This document shows, one piece after another, positions 19,126 through 30,491 of a DNA stretch of 64,000 bases. The stretch's first letter is position 1; each line of letters opens with the position of its first letter. The stretch is from Nocardioides panaciterrulae. GTDB lineage: Bacteria; Actinomycetota; Actinomycetes; Propionibacteriales; Nocardioidaceae. The stretch spans positions 2,292,001 to 2,356,000 of the forward strand of contig NZ_JACCBG010000001.1 in the NCBI RefSeq assembly GCF_013409645.1, given 5' to 3'. A model generated the notes under the pieces. The model was given only the letters and a program-made list of their open reading frames with translations, was not told where the DNA came from and did no database searches. A program made the position numbers and the translations under genes.

Positions 19126-20889
19126 TCACTGCTGGACGTAGAGGTCCTTGTAGTTCGGCGCGCCGATCTGGCCGTCACCGGCCGGGTTGCCGATCTTGGA
19201 ACCGAACACGAACAGGTCGTTGCGGAACGCGGTCGGGATGATCGGGAAGTACTTCGTCTCGATCTCCTCGTCAAGCGAACCCCAGGCGTCGGCCTGCTGG
19301 TCGAGCGGCAGCGACGGGATCGCGTTCATGCGGTCGTCGACGGACTTCTCGGAGAACTGCGCGGTGTTGTAGGCAGCACCGGTGCGCAGCAGCGGCGGAA
19401 GCATGGTCAGCGCCGACGGCCAGTCGGAGCACCAGTTGACGCCACGCAGGTTGAGCTGCTTGTTCGTCTTGTCGTCGGGGTTCAGCCAGACGTTGTACGG
19501 CGAGGTCTGGACCGGGATGCCCTTGACCTTGAAGCCGGCCTCGGCCATGCCCTTCTCGAAGACCTTCTGGCCGGCGACGGCCAGCGGGTCGGGCTCGTAG
19601 TAGACCATGGTGATCGGGTACGGCTTGTTGGCGTAGCCGGCCTTGGCCAGCAGCGCCTTCGCCTTGTCGGGGCTGTAGGTGAACTGCTCACCGTCGACGA
19701 AGTACTCGTGCTTGCCCGCCATGCCGGGAGGCATGATCGAGTTCGCCGGGACGCGGGTCACGCCCGGGACCTCACCGGTCGCCAGCCACATGTCCTGGTA
19801 CGGGTAGGCGTACGCCAGGGCCTTGCGGACGTTGATGTCGGTGATCTTGGTGTAGTCGGGCGAGAGGTAGCTCACGCACTGGTCCGACTGCTGCACGAGG
19901 CGGTCACCCATCTGGGTGTTGGCCTTCTCGTAGTTGTTCGAGCCCAGCGAGGTCGACAGCGAGGTCTGCGACTCGGTGTTGTCGCTCAGCATGATCTGGT
20001 CAACCTTGGACTGGTCCTGGTTGAACTTGAAGACCCACTTGTCGGCGTACTGGTGCCGGGCCGGGTCGGAAGCCGGGTCCCACTGGTCGTTCTTGACCAG
20101 CGTCAGCTCCTCGTTCGGGCGGAAGGACTCCACCTTGTAGGGGCCGTTGGACATGATGTGCTTGCCGTAGTCCGGCGGCTGGCTGGCCTTGCCCAGCGGG
20201 GCCGGGCCCATCGCCATGAACGCGCCCCAGTAGTCCATGTCGGGGAACGTCTTGGCCATGTGGATGGTGATCTTCTGGCCGTCGACCGTGACGCCGTTCC
20301 ACTTCGCCTTGGGCTCGGTGTAGGGGCCCTTGTACTCGCCCGCGCCCTCGAAGTAGGTCTGGGAGTACTCGGTGCCGGCGCCGGCCGGGAAGGTGTCGGA
20401 GTCCATCGAGCGCTGGATGCCCCAGGCGACCTGCTCCGGGGTGACGGGCGAGCCGTCCTCCCACGTGGCGTCGTCGCGGATCGTGAACGACCACTCGGTG
20501 AAGTCGTCGTTGTGGCTGCCCAGGTCGGTGGCGAGGTCCGGGACCAGCACCATCTGTCCGGTCTTCGGGTCACGCGAGTACTGCGTGAGCGAACGGCTCG
20601 TCAGCGCCTGCTGGATCGAGTTGCCGGTCACGGACCAGCCGCCGGTCGGGTCCATGGAGTCCGGACCGGGGTCGCCGGGCAGGTACACCGTGATCGTGCC
20701 ACCGGAGGAGGCGCCCGAGATGTCCGGGGCCGGACCCTGGCGGGTGGCGTCCTTGGTGACCTCACCCTCCTTGGTGAACGTCCGCGTGGACGAAGGGTTC
20801 TTCTCGCCGCTGCCGCCCGAGCCGCCACATGCGGCTAGGGCGAACAGCGCAGCACCGGCGACTACCGCCAGTGGCTTGGTCCGTCTCAT
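19126..20889 (-). CDS. Oligopeptide ABC importer substrate-binding lipoprotein (family 5)
   Basis: 587 residues. Lipoprotein signal: MRRTKPLAVVAGAALFALAACGG with the acylated Cys near 21, then a Gly/Ser-rich tether. The body has the family 5 solute-binding organisation, including WSFTIRDDATWEDGSPVTPEQV and SNGPYKVESFRPNEELTLV. It captures peptides outside the cell for the permease pair. The gene sits between the two permease genes, an order C-A-B-D-F. Confidence 0.93.
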   Translation of the reverse strand: MRRTKPLAVVAGAALFALAACGGSGGSGEKNPSSTRTFTKEGEVTKDATRQGPAPDISGASSGGTITVYLPGDPGPDSMDPTGGWSVTGNSIQQALTSRSLTQYSRDPKTGQMVLVPDLATDLGSHNDDFTEWSFTIRDDATWEDGSPVTPEQVAWGIQRSMDSDTFPAGAGTEYSQTYFEGAGEYKGPYTEPKAKWNGVTVDGQKITIHMAKTFPDMDYWGAFMAMGPAPLGKASQPPDYGKHIMSNGPYKVESFRPNEELTLVKNDQWDPASDPARHQYADKWVFKFNQDQSKVDQIMLSDNTESQTSLSTSLGSNNYEKANTQMGDRLVQQSDQCVSYLSPDYTKITDINVRKALAYAYPYQDMWLATGEVPGVTRVPANSIMPPGMAGKHEYFVDGEQFTYSPDKAKALLAKAGYANKPYPITMVYYEPDPLAVAGQKVFEKGMAEAGFKVKGIPVQTSPYNVWLNPDDKTNKQLNLRGVNWCSDWPSALTMLPPLLRTGAAYNTAQFSEKSVDDRMNAIPSLPLDQQADAWGSLDEEIETKYFPIIPTAFRNDLFVFGSKIGNPAGDGQIGAPNYKDLYVQQ

Positions 20890-20955
20890 TGTCCAGCCTT
20901 TCTGTTTCTTGATCGTGCCCCCGTGGAGAGTCGGGAACGACGTTCTGTGCCCCGC

Positions 20956-21984
20956 CTAGCGACGGGTCTTCGGGTCGAGCGCGTCCCGGATCGCATCGCC
21001 GAGGAGGTTGAGGGCCAGGACCAGCGCGACGATGCCGATCATGGGCTCCCACAAGTAGAGCGAGTAGGTCTCGAAGAACGGCGTGGCGTGGTTGATCGTC
21101 TGGCCCCACGAGATGCCCGACGTCACGCCGATGCCGAGATAGGCCAACCCGGCCTCGGCGGCCACGAAGGCCGGCAGCATCAGCGAGGTGGCGACGACGA
21201 TCGGTGCCGCGAGGTTCGGCAGCAGCTCCCGGACCAGGATCCGACGGGTCGGCATGCCGATGACCTTCGCGGCCTGCACGAACTCGCGCTCCCGGAGCGA
21301 GAGCGTCTCGCCGCGGATCAGGCGGGCCATGGGCATCCAGCCGAAGCCGGCCAGCACCACGATCAGGGCCCAGAACTGGATCCGCGGGTAGTTGCTGCTG
21401 TCGTTGAACCGCTGGTTGATGATCGGCGCGATCACCAGGGCGGCCAGCAGGAAGGGGATCGTCAGGAAGAGGTCGGTGAAGAAGGAGATCACCTTGTCGG
21501 CGAGACCGCCCAGGTAGCCGCCGACCAGGCCCAGCACGATGCCGACGGTGGCTCCGAACAGCGTGGCGGTCGCGGAGATCTCCAGCGAGGTCCGGGCCCC
21601 GTAGACCCAGAAGGCCAGGTTGTCGGTGGCCGAGAGCGGCGCGATGCCGAAGGGGTGGTCCATCGTGAAGCCGCCGTTGGGCGGACCGTACTGCGGCAGC
21701 GGCAGACCGCCGCCGAGCGAGTCGAGGTACTGGCTGGGCAGCACCGTCGCGGTGCTGACGCCGAAGATCGCGCAGATCTGCCCGGCGAAGACCGCCACCA
21801 GGAGGAAGAACAGGACGGTCGCGGCGCAGACCACCGCGATCTTGTCCTTGGCGAGCCGCCCCAGGGCGATCCGCATCGGGGACTTCCCGGCGATCACCTC
21901 CGCCTTCTTGCTCCCGGGGTCGGGCTGCGAAGGCTCCTCGCTCAGGTCGCCCAGGGTCTCTGGCCCAGCTGTCTGTGCCGACAT
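20956..21984 (-). CDS. Oligopeptide ABC importer permease (OppC/DppC type)
   Basis: 342 residues with a polar N-terminal 40-residue leader, one helix (VVCAATVLFFLLVAVFAG), a periplasmic loop and the five-helix core with the EAA-type loop near FVQAAKVIGMPTRRILVREL. First gene of the importer operon; its ATG is 177 bases from the convergent-looking end of aspS, and the promoter must lie in 21985-22161. Confidence 0.92.
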   Translation of the reverse strand: MSAQTAGPETLGDLSEEPSQPDPGSKKAEVIAGKSPMRIALGRLAKDKIAVVCAATVLFFLLVAVFAGQICAIFGVSTATVLPSQYLDSLGGGLPLPQYGPPNGGFTMDHPFGIAPLSATDNLAFWVYGARTSLEISATATLFGATVGIVLGLVGGYLGGLADKVISFFTDLFLTIPFLLAALVIAPIINQRFNDSSNYPRIQFWALIVVLAGFGWMPMARLIRGETLSLREREFVQAAKVIGMPTRRILVRELLPNLAAPIVVATSLMLPAFVAAEAGLAYLGIGVTSGISWGQTINHATPFFETYSLYLWEPMIGIVALVLALNLLGDAIRDALDPKTRR

Positions 21985-22161
21985 GCTCTTCCCATCATCG
22001 GTAGAGACCGAGGATCATCCCGGTCTGCGTCCTGCACGCCGAAGCGAGACTCTATGTGACAGAGACCGCACCTGCGATCACCCTCGCGTAACGATCTGGT
22101 CTCGACCCGCGGCGCACGATCTGTCGTGGCGCATCGGTCCGGGCGACGAAGCGCCCGTCGT

Positions 22162-23930
22162 TCACTGCGCCGCGCTGACATCCTTCGGCGGACGGGCGTC
22201 CACACCCGCCTCCTTGCGCTGCTCCGGCGTGATCGGCGCCGGGGCGGCCGTCAGCGGGTCGTAGCCGCCGCCCGACTTCGGGAAGGCGATCACGTCGCGG
22301 ATCGAGTCACTGCCCGAGAGCAGCGCGACGATCCGGTCCCACCCGAACGCGATGCCACCGTGCGGCGGCGCGCCGAACTTGAAGGCCTCCAGGAGGAACC
22401 CGAACTTCTCCTGCGCCTCGGCCTCGTCGATGCCCATGATCGCGAAGACGCGCTTCTGGACGTCCTCTCGGTGGATACGGATCGAGCCGCCGCCGATCTC
22501 GTTGCCGTTGCACACGATGTCGTAGGCCCACGCCAGCGCGGAGCCCGGGTCCTCGTCGAAACGCTCGAGGTCCTGCGGCGAGGTGAAGGCGTGGTGCACG
22601 GCGGTCCAGGCGCTGTAGCCCAGCGCGACGTCACCCGAGGCCGTGGCCTCGGCGGTCGGCTCGAACAGCGGCGCGTCGACGACCCACAGGAAGCTCCACG
22701 CGTCCTCGTCGATCAGGCCGCAGCGCCGCCCGATCTCCAGCCGGGCCGCGCCCAGCAGTGCGCGGCTGGCCTTGGTCGGACCGGCGGCGAAGAAGATGCA
22801 GTCCCCGGGCTGCGCGCCCGCGTGCGCGGCCAGGCCGGCCCTCTCCTCGTGGGTGAGGTTCTTGGCCACCGGGCCGCCCAGCTCGCCGTCCTCGCCGACC
22901 AGCACGTAGGCCAGGCCCTTGGCGCCCCGCTGCTTGGCCCACTCCTGCCACGCGTCGAGCTGCTTGCGCGGCTGGCCGGCGCCCCCCGGCATCACGACGG
23001 CCCCGACGTACTCGGCCTGGAAGACGCGGAACGTGGTGTCCTTGAAGTACTCGGTGCACTCGACGAGCTCCTGGCCCATCCGCAGGTCGGGCTTGTCCGA
23101 CCCGTAGCGGGCCATCGCCTCGGCGTAGGTCATCCGCGGGATCGGCGTGGTGACCTCGTGGCCGATCAGGCGCCACAGGGCGGCGAGGATCTCCTCGGAG
23201 ACCGCGATGACGTCGTCCTGGTCGACGAAGCTCATCTCCAGGTCGAGCTGGGTGAACTCCGGCTGGCGGTCGGCCCGGAAGTCCTCGTCGCGGTAGCAGC
23301 GCGCGATCTGGAAGTAGCGCTCCATCCCGGCGACCATCAGCAGCTGCTTGAACAGCTGCGGGCTCTGCGGCAGGGCGTACCAGCTGCCGGGCTGCAGGCG
23401 CGCGGGCACCAGGAAGTCGCGGGCTCCCTCGGGGGTGGACCGGGTCAGCGTCGGGGTCTCGATCTCCACGAAGTCGTGGCCGTCGAGGACGTCCCGCGCG
23501 GCCTTGTTCACCTTGCTGCGCAGCCGCAGCGCGGCGTTCGGCGCCGGCCGGCGCAGGTCGAGGTAGCGGTGCTTGAGGCGCGCCTCCTCCCCCACCTCGA
23601 CGTGCTCGTCGATGGGGAACGGCAGCGGCGCCGCGGCGCTGAGCACCTCCATGTCCTTGGCGATCACCTCGATCTCCCCGCTGGGGAGGTGCGGGTTCGC
23701 GTTGCCCTCGGGGCGTCGGCTCACCTCGCCGGTGACCTTGACGCAGTACTCGCTGCGCAGGTGGTGGGCGAGGTCGGCGTCGTGAACGACGACCTGGACC
23801 ACGCCGCTGGCCTCGCGCAGGTCGAGGAACGCGACGCCCCCGTGATCGCGCCGGCGCGCGACCCACCCGGCGAGGGTGACGGTCTGGCCGACGTGCTCGG
23901 CGCGCAGGGCGCCGGCGTCATGGGTGCGGA

Positions 23931-23934
<4 letters not shown>
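22162..23934 (-). CDS. aspS: Aspartyl-tRNA synthetase
   Basis: 590 residues, bacterial length. An OB-fold anticodon domain ([21 protein letters not shown]), the class II core with [34 protein letters not shown], the bacterial GAD insertion and C-terminal [10 protein letters not shown]. The GTG start overlaps the hisS stop as GTGA, so the two synthetases are coupled. Whether it also misacylates tRNA-Asn cannot be seen here. Confidence 0.96.
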
Positions 23935-25283
<1,349 letters not shown>

Positions 25284-25289
25284 GGGTGA

Positions 25290-26000
25290 TCACAGACCTC
25301 GGGTGACTCGTCCTGCGTCGCCGTCCTCGAGGAGGTCGCGCAGGAAGGGGTTGGTCGCACGCTCGCGACCGATGGACGTCTGCTCGCCGTGACCGGGGAG
25401 GACCACGATGTCGTCGGCGAGCGGCAGCACCTTCTCGGTGAGGCTGCGCAGCATCGTGGCGTGGTCACCGCCCGGCAGGTCCGTGCGACCGATCGAGCCC
25501 GCGAAGAGCAGGTCGCCGGAGAACATGACCTCCGAGACGTCCGCGGCGTCGTACGGCGCGCGGAAGGTGACCGACCCCTCGGTATGCCCCGGGGTGTGGT
25601 CGACCAGGAACTGCAGCCCGGCCAGCTCGAGGACCTGGTGGTCGGCGAGCTCCCGGACGTCGTCGGGCTCGGCCCACTCGTAGCCGCCACCGAGCAGCAT
25701 CCGGCTGGTCTCCGGCGACATGCCGGCCATCGGGTCGGTCAGCAGGTGCCGGTCACGCGGATGGATCCACGCGGTGGCGTCGTAGGTCCCCGCGACCGGG
25801 GCCACGCACCACATGTGGTCCACGTGACCGTGGGTGACCAGCACGGCGACCGGCTTGAGCCGGTGCTCGCGGACGACCTCGGCGACTCCGGCGGCGGAGT
25901 CCTTGCCGGGGTCGATGACGACGCACTCGCTGCCGGCGGCGGTGGCCGCGACATAGCAGTTCGTGCCCCAGGGACCCGCAGGGAAACCGGCGATCAGCAC
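25290..26000 (-). CDS. Metallo-beta-lactamase-fold hydrolase (glyoxalase II-like)
   Basis: 236 residues. Zinc-binding THGHVDH, the second-shell HTPGHTEGSV, SGDLLFAGSIGR and the final VLPGHGEQT are all present. Such proteins next to hisS are common in actinobacteria and act as hydroxyacylglutathione-hydrolase-like thioesterases, though the substrate is not known since actinobacteria use mycothiol. GTG start; heads the MBL-hisS-aspS operon. Confidence 0.88.
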   Translation of the reverse strand: MLIAGFPAGPWGTNCYVAATAAGSECVVIDPGKDSAAGVAEVVREHRLKPVAVLVTHGHVDHMWCVAPVAGTYDATAWIHPRDRHLLTDPMAGMSPETSRMLLGGGYEWAEPDDVRELADHQVLELAGLQFLVDHTPGHTEGSVTFRAPYDAADVSEVMFSGDLLFAGSIGRTDLPGGDHATMLRSLTEKVLPLADDIVVLPGHGEQTSIGRERATNPFLRDLLEDGDAGRVTRGL

Positions 26001-26121
26001 CCCGGAACACTATCCCGGTCTGCGCCACCACGCCTCACTGGTGCCGCCCACACCGAGGGAGGCCGCCGGGGCCCTGACTAGCATGGGGTTCTCAGCACAC
26101 GTATCGATCGGGGAACAGGCA

Positions 26122-27351
26122 GTGACCAGTCAGCAGTGGGGTCGGGTCGACGACGACGGCACCGTCTACGTGAGGACCGCCGACGGGGAGCGCCCGGTCG
26201 GTCAGTATCCCGAGGGCAGCCCCGAGGAGGCGATGCGCTTCTTCACCGAGCGGTACGCCGCGCTCGCGTTCGAGGTGGACCTGCTCGAGCAGCGGATCAA
26301 GTCCGGCGTGCTGTCCCCCGACGAGGCGGCCGGCTCGGTCCGGACGGTCCGCGAGCAGGTCGACGGCGCGCACGCGGTCGGTGACCTGGCCTCGCTCCTC
26401 GCCCGGCTGGACGCCCTCACCCCGGTGATCGAGAGCCAGCGGGAGGCTCGCAAGGCCGAGCGCGCCCAGCGCAGCGCCGCCTCGAAGGTCGAGAAGGAGA
26501 AGATCGTCACCGAGGCCGAGCGGCTGGCCGAGGGCAGCGACTGGCGCAACGGCGCGAACCGGCTGCGCGAGCTGCTCGACCAGTGGAAGGCGCTCCCCCG
26601 CATCGACCGCGCCTCCGACGACGCGCTCTGGCGCCGCTTCTCCACCGCCCGCACCGCCTACACCCGGCGGCGCAAGGCGCACTTCGCCGAGGTGCACGAG
26701 CAGCGCGAGGGCGCCCGGACGGTCAAGGAGCGGCTCGCTGACGAGGCCGAGGCCCTCTCGGGCTCCACCGACTGGGGCCCGACCGCCGGCCGCTACCGCG
26801 ACCTGATGCAGCAGTGGAAGGCCGCCGGCCCGGCGCCCCGGGAGGTCGACGAGGCGCTGTGGCGCCGGTTCCGCGCCGCCCAGGACACCTTCTTCGGCGC
26901 CCGCGACGCCGCCAACGCCGAGCAGGACCGCGAGTTCGCCGGCAACGCCGAGGTCAAGGAGGGACTGCTGGTCGAGGCCGAGGCGCTGCTCCCGGTCACC
27001 GACGTGGAGGCCGCCCGAAAGGCGTTCCGCGACCTCGCCGAGCGCTGGGACGCCGCGGGCAAGGTCCCGCGCGACCGGATGAAGGACCTCGAGGGCCGGA
27101 TGCGCCGCGTCGAGCAGGCCATCCGGGGTGTCGAGGACGAGCAGTGGCGTCGTTCCGACCCCGAGAAGTCCGCCCGGGCCTCCGACATGGTCACCCAGCT
27201 CCAGTCCGCGATCGCCGGCGTCGAGGCCGATCTCGAGCGCGCCCGCGCGGCCGGCGACGAGCGCAAGGTCCGGGACCTCGAGGAGAACCTCGCCTCCCGC
27301 AGGTCCTTCCTGGAGATGGCCCGCCAGGCCTCCGCCGACTTCTCCGCCTGA
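26122..27351 (+). CDS. DUF349-repeat protein
   Basis: 409 highly charged, mostly helical residues. Three DUF349 units can be seen, each with a W..N/D..L...W+/A pattern (about residues 130-195, 205-275 and 285-350), and a coiled coil at the C-terminus. The GTG at 26122, preceded by GGGGAAC, is preferred over the upstream ATG at 26083; the latter lies in a TAGCAT sequence that looks like a -10 element. Function unknown. Faces the rel operon across the 32-bp repeat array. Confidence 0.85.
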   Translation: MTSQQWGRVDDDGTVYVRTADGERPVGQYPEGSPEEAMRFFTERYAALAFEVDLLEQRIKSGVLSPDEAAGSVRTVREQVDGAHAVGDLASLLARLDALTPVIESQREARKAERAQRSAASKVEKEKIVTEAERLAEGSDWRNGANRLRELLDQWKALPRIDRASDDALWRRFSTARTAYTRRRKAHFAEVHEQREGARTVKERLADEAEALSGSTDWGPTAGRYRDLMQQWKAAGPAPREVDEALWRRFRAAQDTFFGARDAANAEQDREFAGNAEVKEGLLVEAEALLPVTDVEAARKAFRDLAERWDAAGKVPRDRMKDLEGRMRRVEQAIRGVEDEQWRRSDPEKSARASDMVTQLQSAIAGVEADLERARAAGDERKVRDLEENLASRRSFLEMARQASADFSA

Positions 27352-27352
27352 C

Positions 27353-27472
27353 GCGCGAGACGGCACTTCGGGGCACTCTCGGGAGCGCGAGACGGCACTT
27401 CGGGGCACTCTCGGGAGCGCGAGACGGCACTTCGGGGCACTCTCGGGAGCGCGAGACGGCACTTCGGGGCAC
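27353..27472 (+). repeat. Tandem 32-bp repeat, 3.75 copies
   Basis: Copies start at 27353, 27385, 27417 and 27449 and are identical; the last stops after 24 bases. Each begins gcgcgagacggcacttcggg and continues gcactctcggga. The array begins one base after the DUF349 stop. Confidence 0.95.
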
Positions 27473-27521
27473 CATCAATCGCGTGAGCGGGCGATCCGTC
27501 AAACGAGGGCACGGTCCTCAC

Positions 27522-27607
27522 GCGCCCCAAGTGCCGTGTCGGCGCGCTGAGGGTGCCGGCAAGTGCCGCCTCGGCGGCCTGAGAGTGCCCCCGAGTGCCG
27601 TCTCGCG
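27522..27607 (-). repeat. Three degenerate inverted copies of the 32-bp repeat
   Basis: Reverse-complement copies with recognisable cores gtgccgtgtcggcgcgc, gtgccgcctcggcggcc and gtgccgtctcgcgc, each preceded by a ccc..aagtg or gtgccc block. They end exactly at the rel stop. Facing the perfect direct array across a 49-bp spacer, they allow very long stems in either transcript and probably act as a bidirectional terminator between the convergent genes. Confidence 0.8.
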
Positions 27608-29911
27608 CTACTGGGTGACGCGGTAAGCGTCGAAGACGCCGGGGACCGAGCGGACCGCCTTCAGCACGGTGTCGAGGTGCTTGGCCTCGGCCATCTCGAA
27701 GGTGAACCGGCTCTTGGCGACCCGGTCGCGGCTGGTGCTCAGGCTCGCGGACAGGATGTTCACGTGGGCGTCGGAGAGCACCATCGTGATGTCCGAGAGC
27801 AGCCGGTTCCGGTCGAGCGCCTCGACCTGGATGTTCACCAGGAACGTCGACTGGCCGGTGACCGCCCACTCGACGTCGAGCAGCCGCTCGGGGTGGGCCT
27901 GCAGGCTCTTGGCGTTGGTGCAGTCCGTGCGGTGCACCGAGACACCGCCGCCCTTGGTGACGAAGCCGAGGATCGCGTCGGGTGGGACCGGCGTGCAGCA
28001 CTTGGCCAGCTTCACCCACACGTCGGGGGCGCCCTTGACGACCACCCCGGCATCGCCACCGGTCGGCACCTTGGACCGGCCGCGGCGGCCGGTGATCGTG
28101 ACGCCCTCGGCGAGGTCCTCCTGGGCTCCCTCGGCCCCGCCGTGCAGGTCGATCACGCGGCGTACGACGGCCTGGGCGGACAGGTTGCCCTCGCCGACCG
28201 CCGCGTAGAGCGCCGAGACGTCGGCCAGCTTGAAGTGGTCGGCCGCCAGCATCAGCGACTCGTGGGACAGCAGCCGCTTGAGGGGCAGGCCCTCCTTGCG
28301 CATCAGCCGCGCGATCTGGTCCTTGCCGCGCTCGATGGCCTCCTCGCGGCGCTCCTTGGTGAACCACTGGCGGATCTTGGACCGCGCGCGCTGGGACTTG
28401 GCGAAGTTCAGCCAGTCGCGCGAGGGGGCCGCCGTGGGGGCCTTGGAGGTGAAGACCTCGACGACGTCGCCGTTCTCGAGCGTCGACTCCAGCGGCACCA
28501 GCCGCCCGTTCACCCGGGCGCCGATGGTGCGGTGCCCGACCTCGGTGTGCACCGCATAGGCGAAGTCGACCGGCGTCGACCCGGTCGGCAGCGCGATCAC
28601 GTCACCGCGCGGCGTGAACACGTAGACCTCGGCCCGGTTGATCTCGAAGCGCAGGGACTCCAGGAACTCCCCCGGGTCCTCGACCTCGCTCTGCCAGTCC
28701 AGCAGCTGGCGCACCCAGGTCATGTCGTCGAGGTCGGCGCGGCGCTCGGTGTCGACGCCGTTGCGGCCGTCCTCCTTGTACTTCCAGTGCGCGGCGACGC
28801 CGTACTCCGCGCGGCGGTGCATGGAGAAGGTCCGGATCTGCATCTCGACCGGCTTGCCGTGCGGGCCGATGACCGTCGTGTGCAGCGACTGGTACATGTT
28901 GAACTTCGGCATCGCTACGTAGTCCTTGAACCGGCCCAGGACCGGGTTCCAGCGCGAGTGCAGCACGCCGAGGACGGAGTAGCAGTCTCGGTCGTCCTCG
29001 ACCAGGATCCGGATGCCGACCAGGTCGTAGATGTCGGAGAAGTCGCGGCCCCCGACGATCATCTTCTGGTAGATCGAGTAGTAGTGCTTCGGGCGTCCGG
29101 TCACGGTCGCCTTGATCTTGCCCTCGCGCAGGTCGGCCTCGACCTGGGCGATGACCTCGGCGAGGAACTGGTCCCGCGAGGGGGCGCGTTCGGCCACCAT
29201 CCGCACGATCTCGTCGTAGATCTTGGGGTGCAGGGTGGCGAACGCGAGGTCCTCCAGCTCCCACTTGATGGTGTTCATGCCCAGCCGGTGCGCCAGCGGG
29301 GCGTAGATGTCGAGGGTCTCCCGGGCGGTGCGCTCCTGGCTGGCCTGGGGGACGTAGCGCAGCGTGCGCATGTTGTGCAGCCGGTCGGCCAGCTTGATGA
29401 CCAGCACCCGGATGTCGCGCGACATCGCGACGATCATCTTGCGGATCGTCTCGGCCTGCGCCGAGTCGCCGTACTTGACCTTGTCGAGCTTGGTCACGCC
29501 GTCGACGAGTCGGGCCACCTCGTCACCGAAGTCCTCGCGCAGCTGGTCGAGCGTGTACGGCGTGTCCTCGACCGTGTCGTGCAGCAGCGACGCCACGAGG
29601 GTCGGCTCGGTCATGCCGATGCCGGCCAGGATCGTGGTGACCGCGAGGGGGTGGGTGATGTAGGGGTCCCCGCTCTTGCGCATCTGGGACCCGTGCTGCA
29701 GCTCGGCCGTCTTGTAGGCCCGCTCCAGCAGGGCGAGGTCGGCCTTGGGGTGGTTGGCGCGGACCGCGCGGAACAGCGGCTCGAGCACCGGGTTCTGCGA
29801 CTGGCCGCTGCGGCCCATCCGGGCCAGGCGCGCCCGCATGCTGCGGGTGGAGCCCGGGCTCTCCGGGCGCTCCCGCATGGGCTGGGCGGCGCGCTCCTCG
29901 GTCACCCCCAC
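27608..29911 (-). CDS. rel: Bifunctional (p)ppGpp synthetase/hydrolase Rel
   Basis: 767 residues making and degrading the stringent-response alarmone. HD hydrolase domain near residues 80-200 ([21 protein letters not shown]), synthetase domain near 270-380 ([21 protein letters not shown]), TGS domain ([15 protein letters not shown]), a conserved Cys-containing region ([10 protein letters not shown]) and a C-terminal ACT domain. GTG start; a second GTG two codons on is possible. Order secD-secF-apt-rel is classical for actinobacteria. Confidence 0.96.
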   Translation of the reverse strand: MGVTEERAAQPMRERPESPGSTRSMRARLARMGRSGQSQNPVLEPLFRAVRANHPKADLALLERAYKTAELQHGSQMRKSGDPYITHPLAVTTILAGIGMTEPTLVASLLHDTVEDTPYTLDQLREDFGDEVARLVDGVTKLDKVKYGDSAQAETIRKMIVAMSRDIRVLVIKLADRLHNMRTLRYVPQASQERTARETLDIYAPLAHRLGMNTIKWELEDLAFATLHPKIYDEIVRMVAERAPSRDQFLAEVIAQVEADLREGKIKATVTGRPKHYYSIYQKMIVGGRDFSDIYDLVGIRILVEDDRDCYSVLGVLHSRWNPVLGRFKDYVAMPKFNMYQSLHTTVIGPHGKPVEMQIRTFSMHRRAEYGVAAHWKYKEDGRNGVDTERRADLDDMTWVRQLLDWQSEVEDPGEFLESLRFEINRAEVYVFTPRGDVIALPTGSTPVDFAYAVHTEVGHRTIGARVNGRLVPLESTLENGDVVEVFTSKAPTAAPSRDWLNFAKSQRARSKIRQWFTKERREEAIERGKDQIARLMRKEGLPLKRLLSHESLMLAADHFKLADVSALYAAVGEGNLSAQAVVRRVIDLHGGAEGAQEDLAEGVTITGRRGRSKVPTGGDAGVVVKGAPDVWVKLAKCCTPVPPDAILGFVTKGGGVSVHRTDCTNAKSLQAHPERLLDVEWAVTGQSTFLVNIQVEALDRNRLLSDITMVLSDAHVNILSASLSTSRDRVAKSRFTFEMAEAKHLDTVLKAVRSVPGVFDAYRVTQ

Positions 29912-29936
29912 AGTCTAGGGGTGCCCACGAGGGCGA

Positions 29937-30491
29937 TCAGACCGTCATCAGGGTCGAGACGGCCAGGTCCCCGACCGCGTCGCGTCCGGCCAGGAAGCCC
30001 AGCTCCATCAGCACGGTGAGCCCGTGGGCGGTGCCACCGCAGGCCTCGATCAGCTCGCGGGTCGCGCGGGCGGTGCCGCCGGTCGCGAGCACGTCGTCGA
30101 CCAGGAGCACCCGGTCGCCCGGCTCGACCGAGTCCTGGTGGAGCTCCAGGGTGGCCTCGCCGTACTCCAGGGCGTAGGAGACGGCGTGGGTGTGGCGGGG
30201 CAGCTTGCCGGCCTTGCGCACCGGCACGAACCCGGTGCCCAGGGCCAGCGCGACCGGCGCGGCGAGGATGAAGCCGCGGGCCTCCATGCCGACCACCTTG
30301 TCGACCACCGGCGTGCCGTCGGCGTCGCAGCCCGCCGCGGCCAGGGCGGCCACGACCGCGGCGAAGCCGGAGTGGTCGGCCAGCAACGGCGTGATGTCCT
30401 TGAAGAGGATGCCCGGCTCGGGGAAGTCCGGCACGTCGACGACCAGCTTGGCCAGCGCCTCGCGGGCCGCGCCGACGAGGTCATCGTTCAC
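29937..30491 (-). CDS. apt: Adenine phosphoribosyltransferase
   Basis: 184 residues converting adenine and PRPP to AMP. The PRPP-binding motif VLLVDDVLATGGTA and MEARGFILA are intact. GTG start overlapping the secF stop as GTGA; rel begins 25 bases downstream, linking purine salvage with alarmone metabolism. Confidence 0.94.
   Translation of the reverse strand: MNDDLVGAAREALAKLVVDVPDFPEPGILFKDITPLLADHSGFAAVVAALAAAGCDADGTPVVDKVVGMEARGFILAAPVALALGTGFVPVRKAGKLPRHTHAVSYALEYGEATLELHQDSVEPGDRVLLVDDVLATGGTARATRELIEACGGTAHGLTVLMELGFLAGRDAVGDLAVSTLMTV

Noticed and set aside
27353..27607. CRISPR array
   Set aside because: The units are contiguous 32-bp tandem copies without unique spacers, and the second set is inverted; no cas gene is near.
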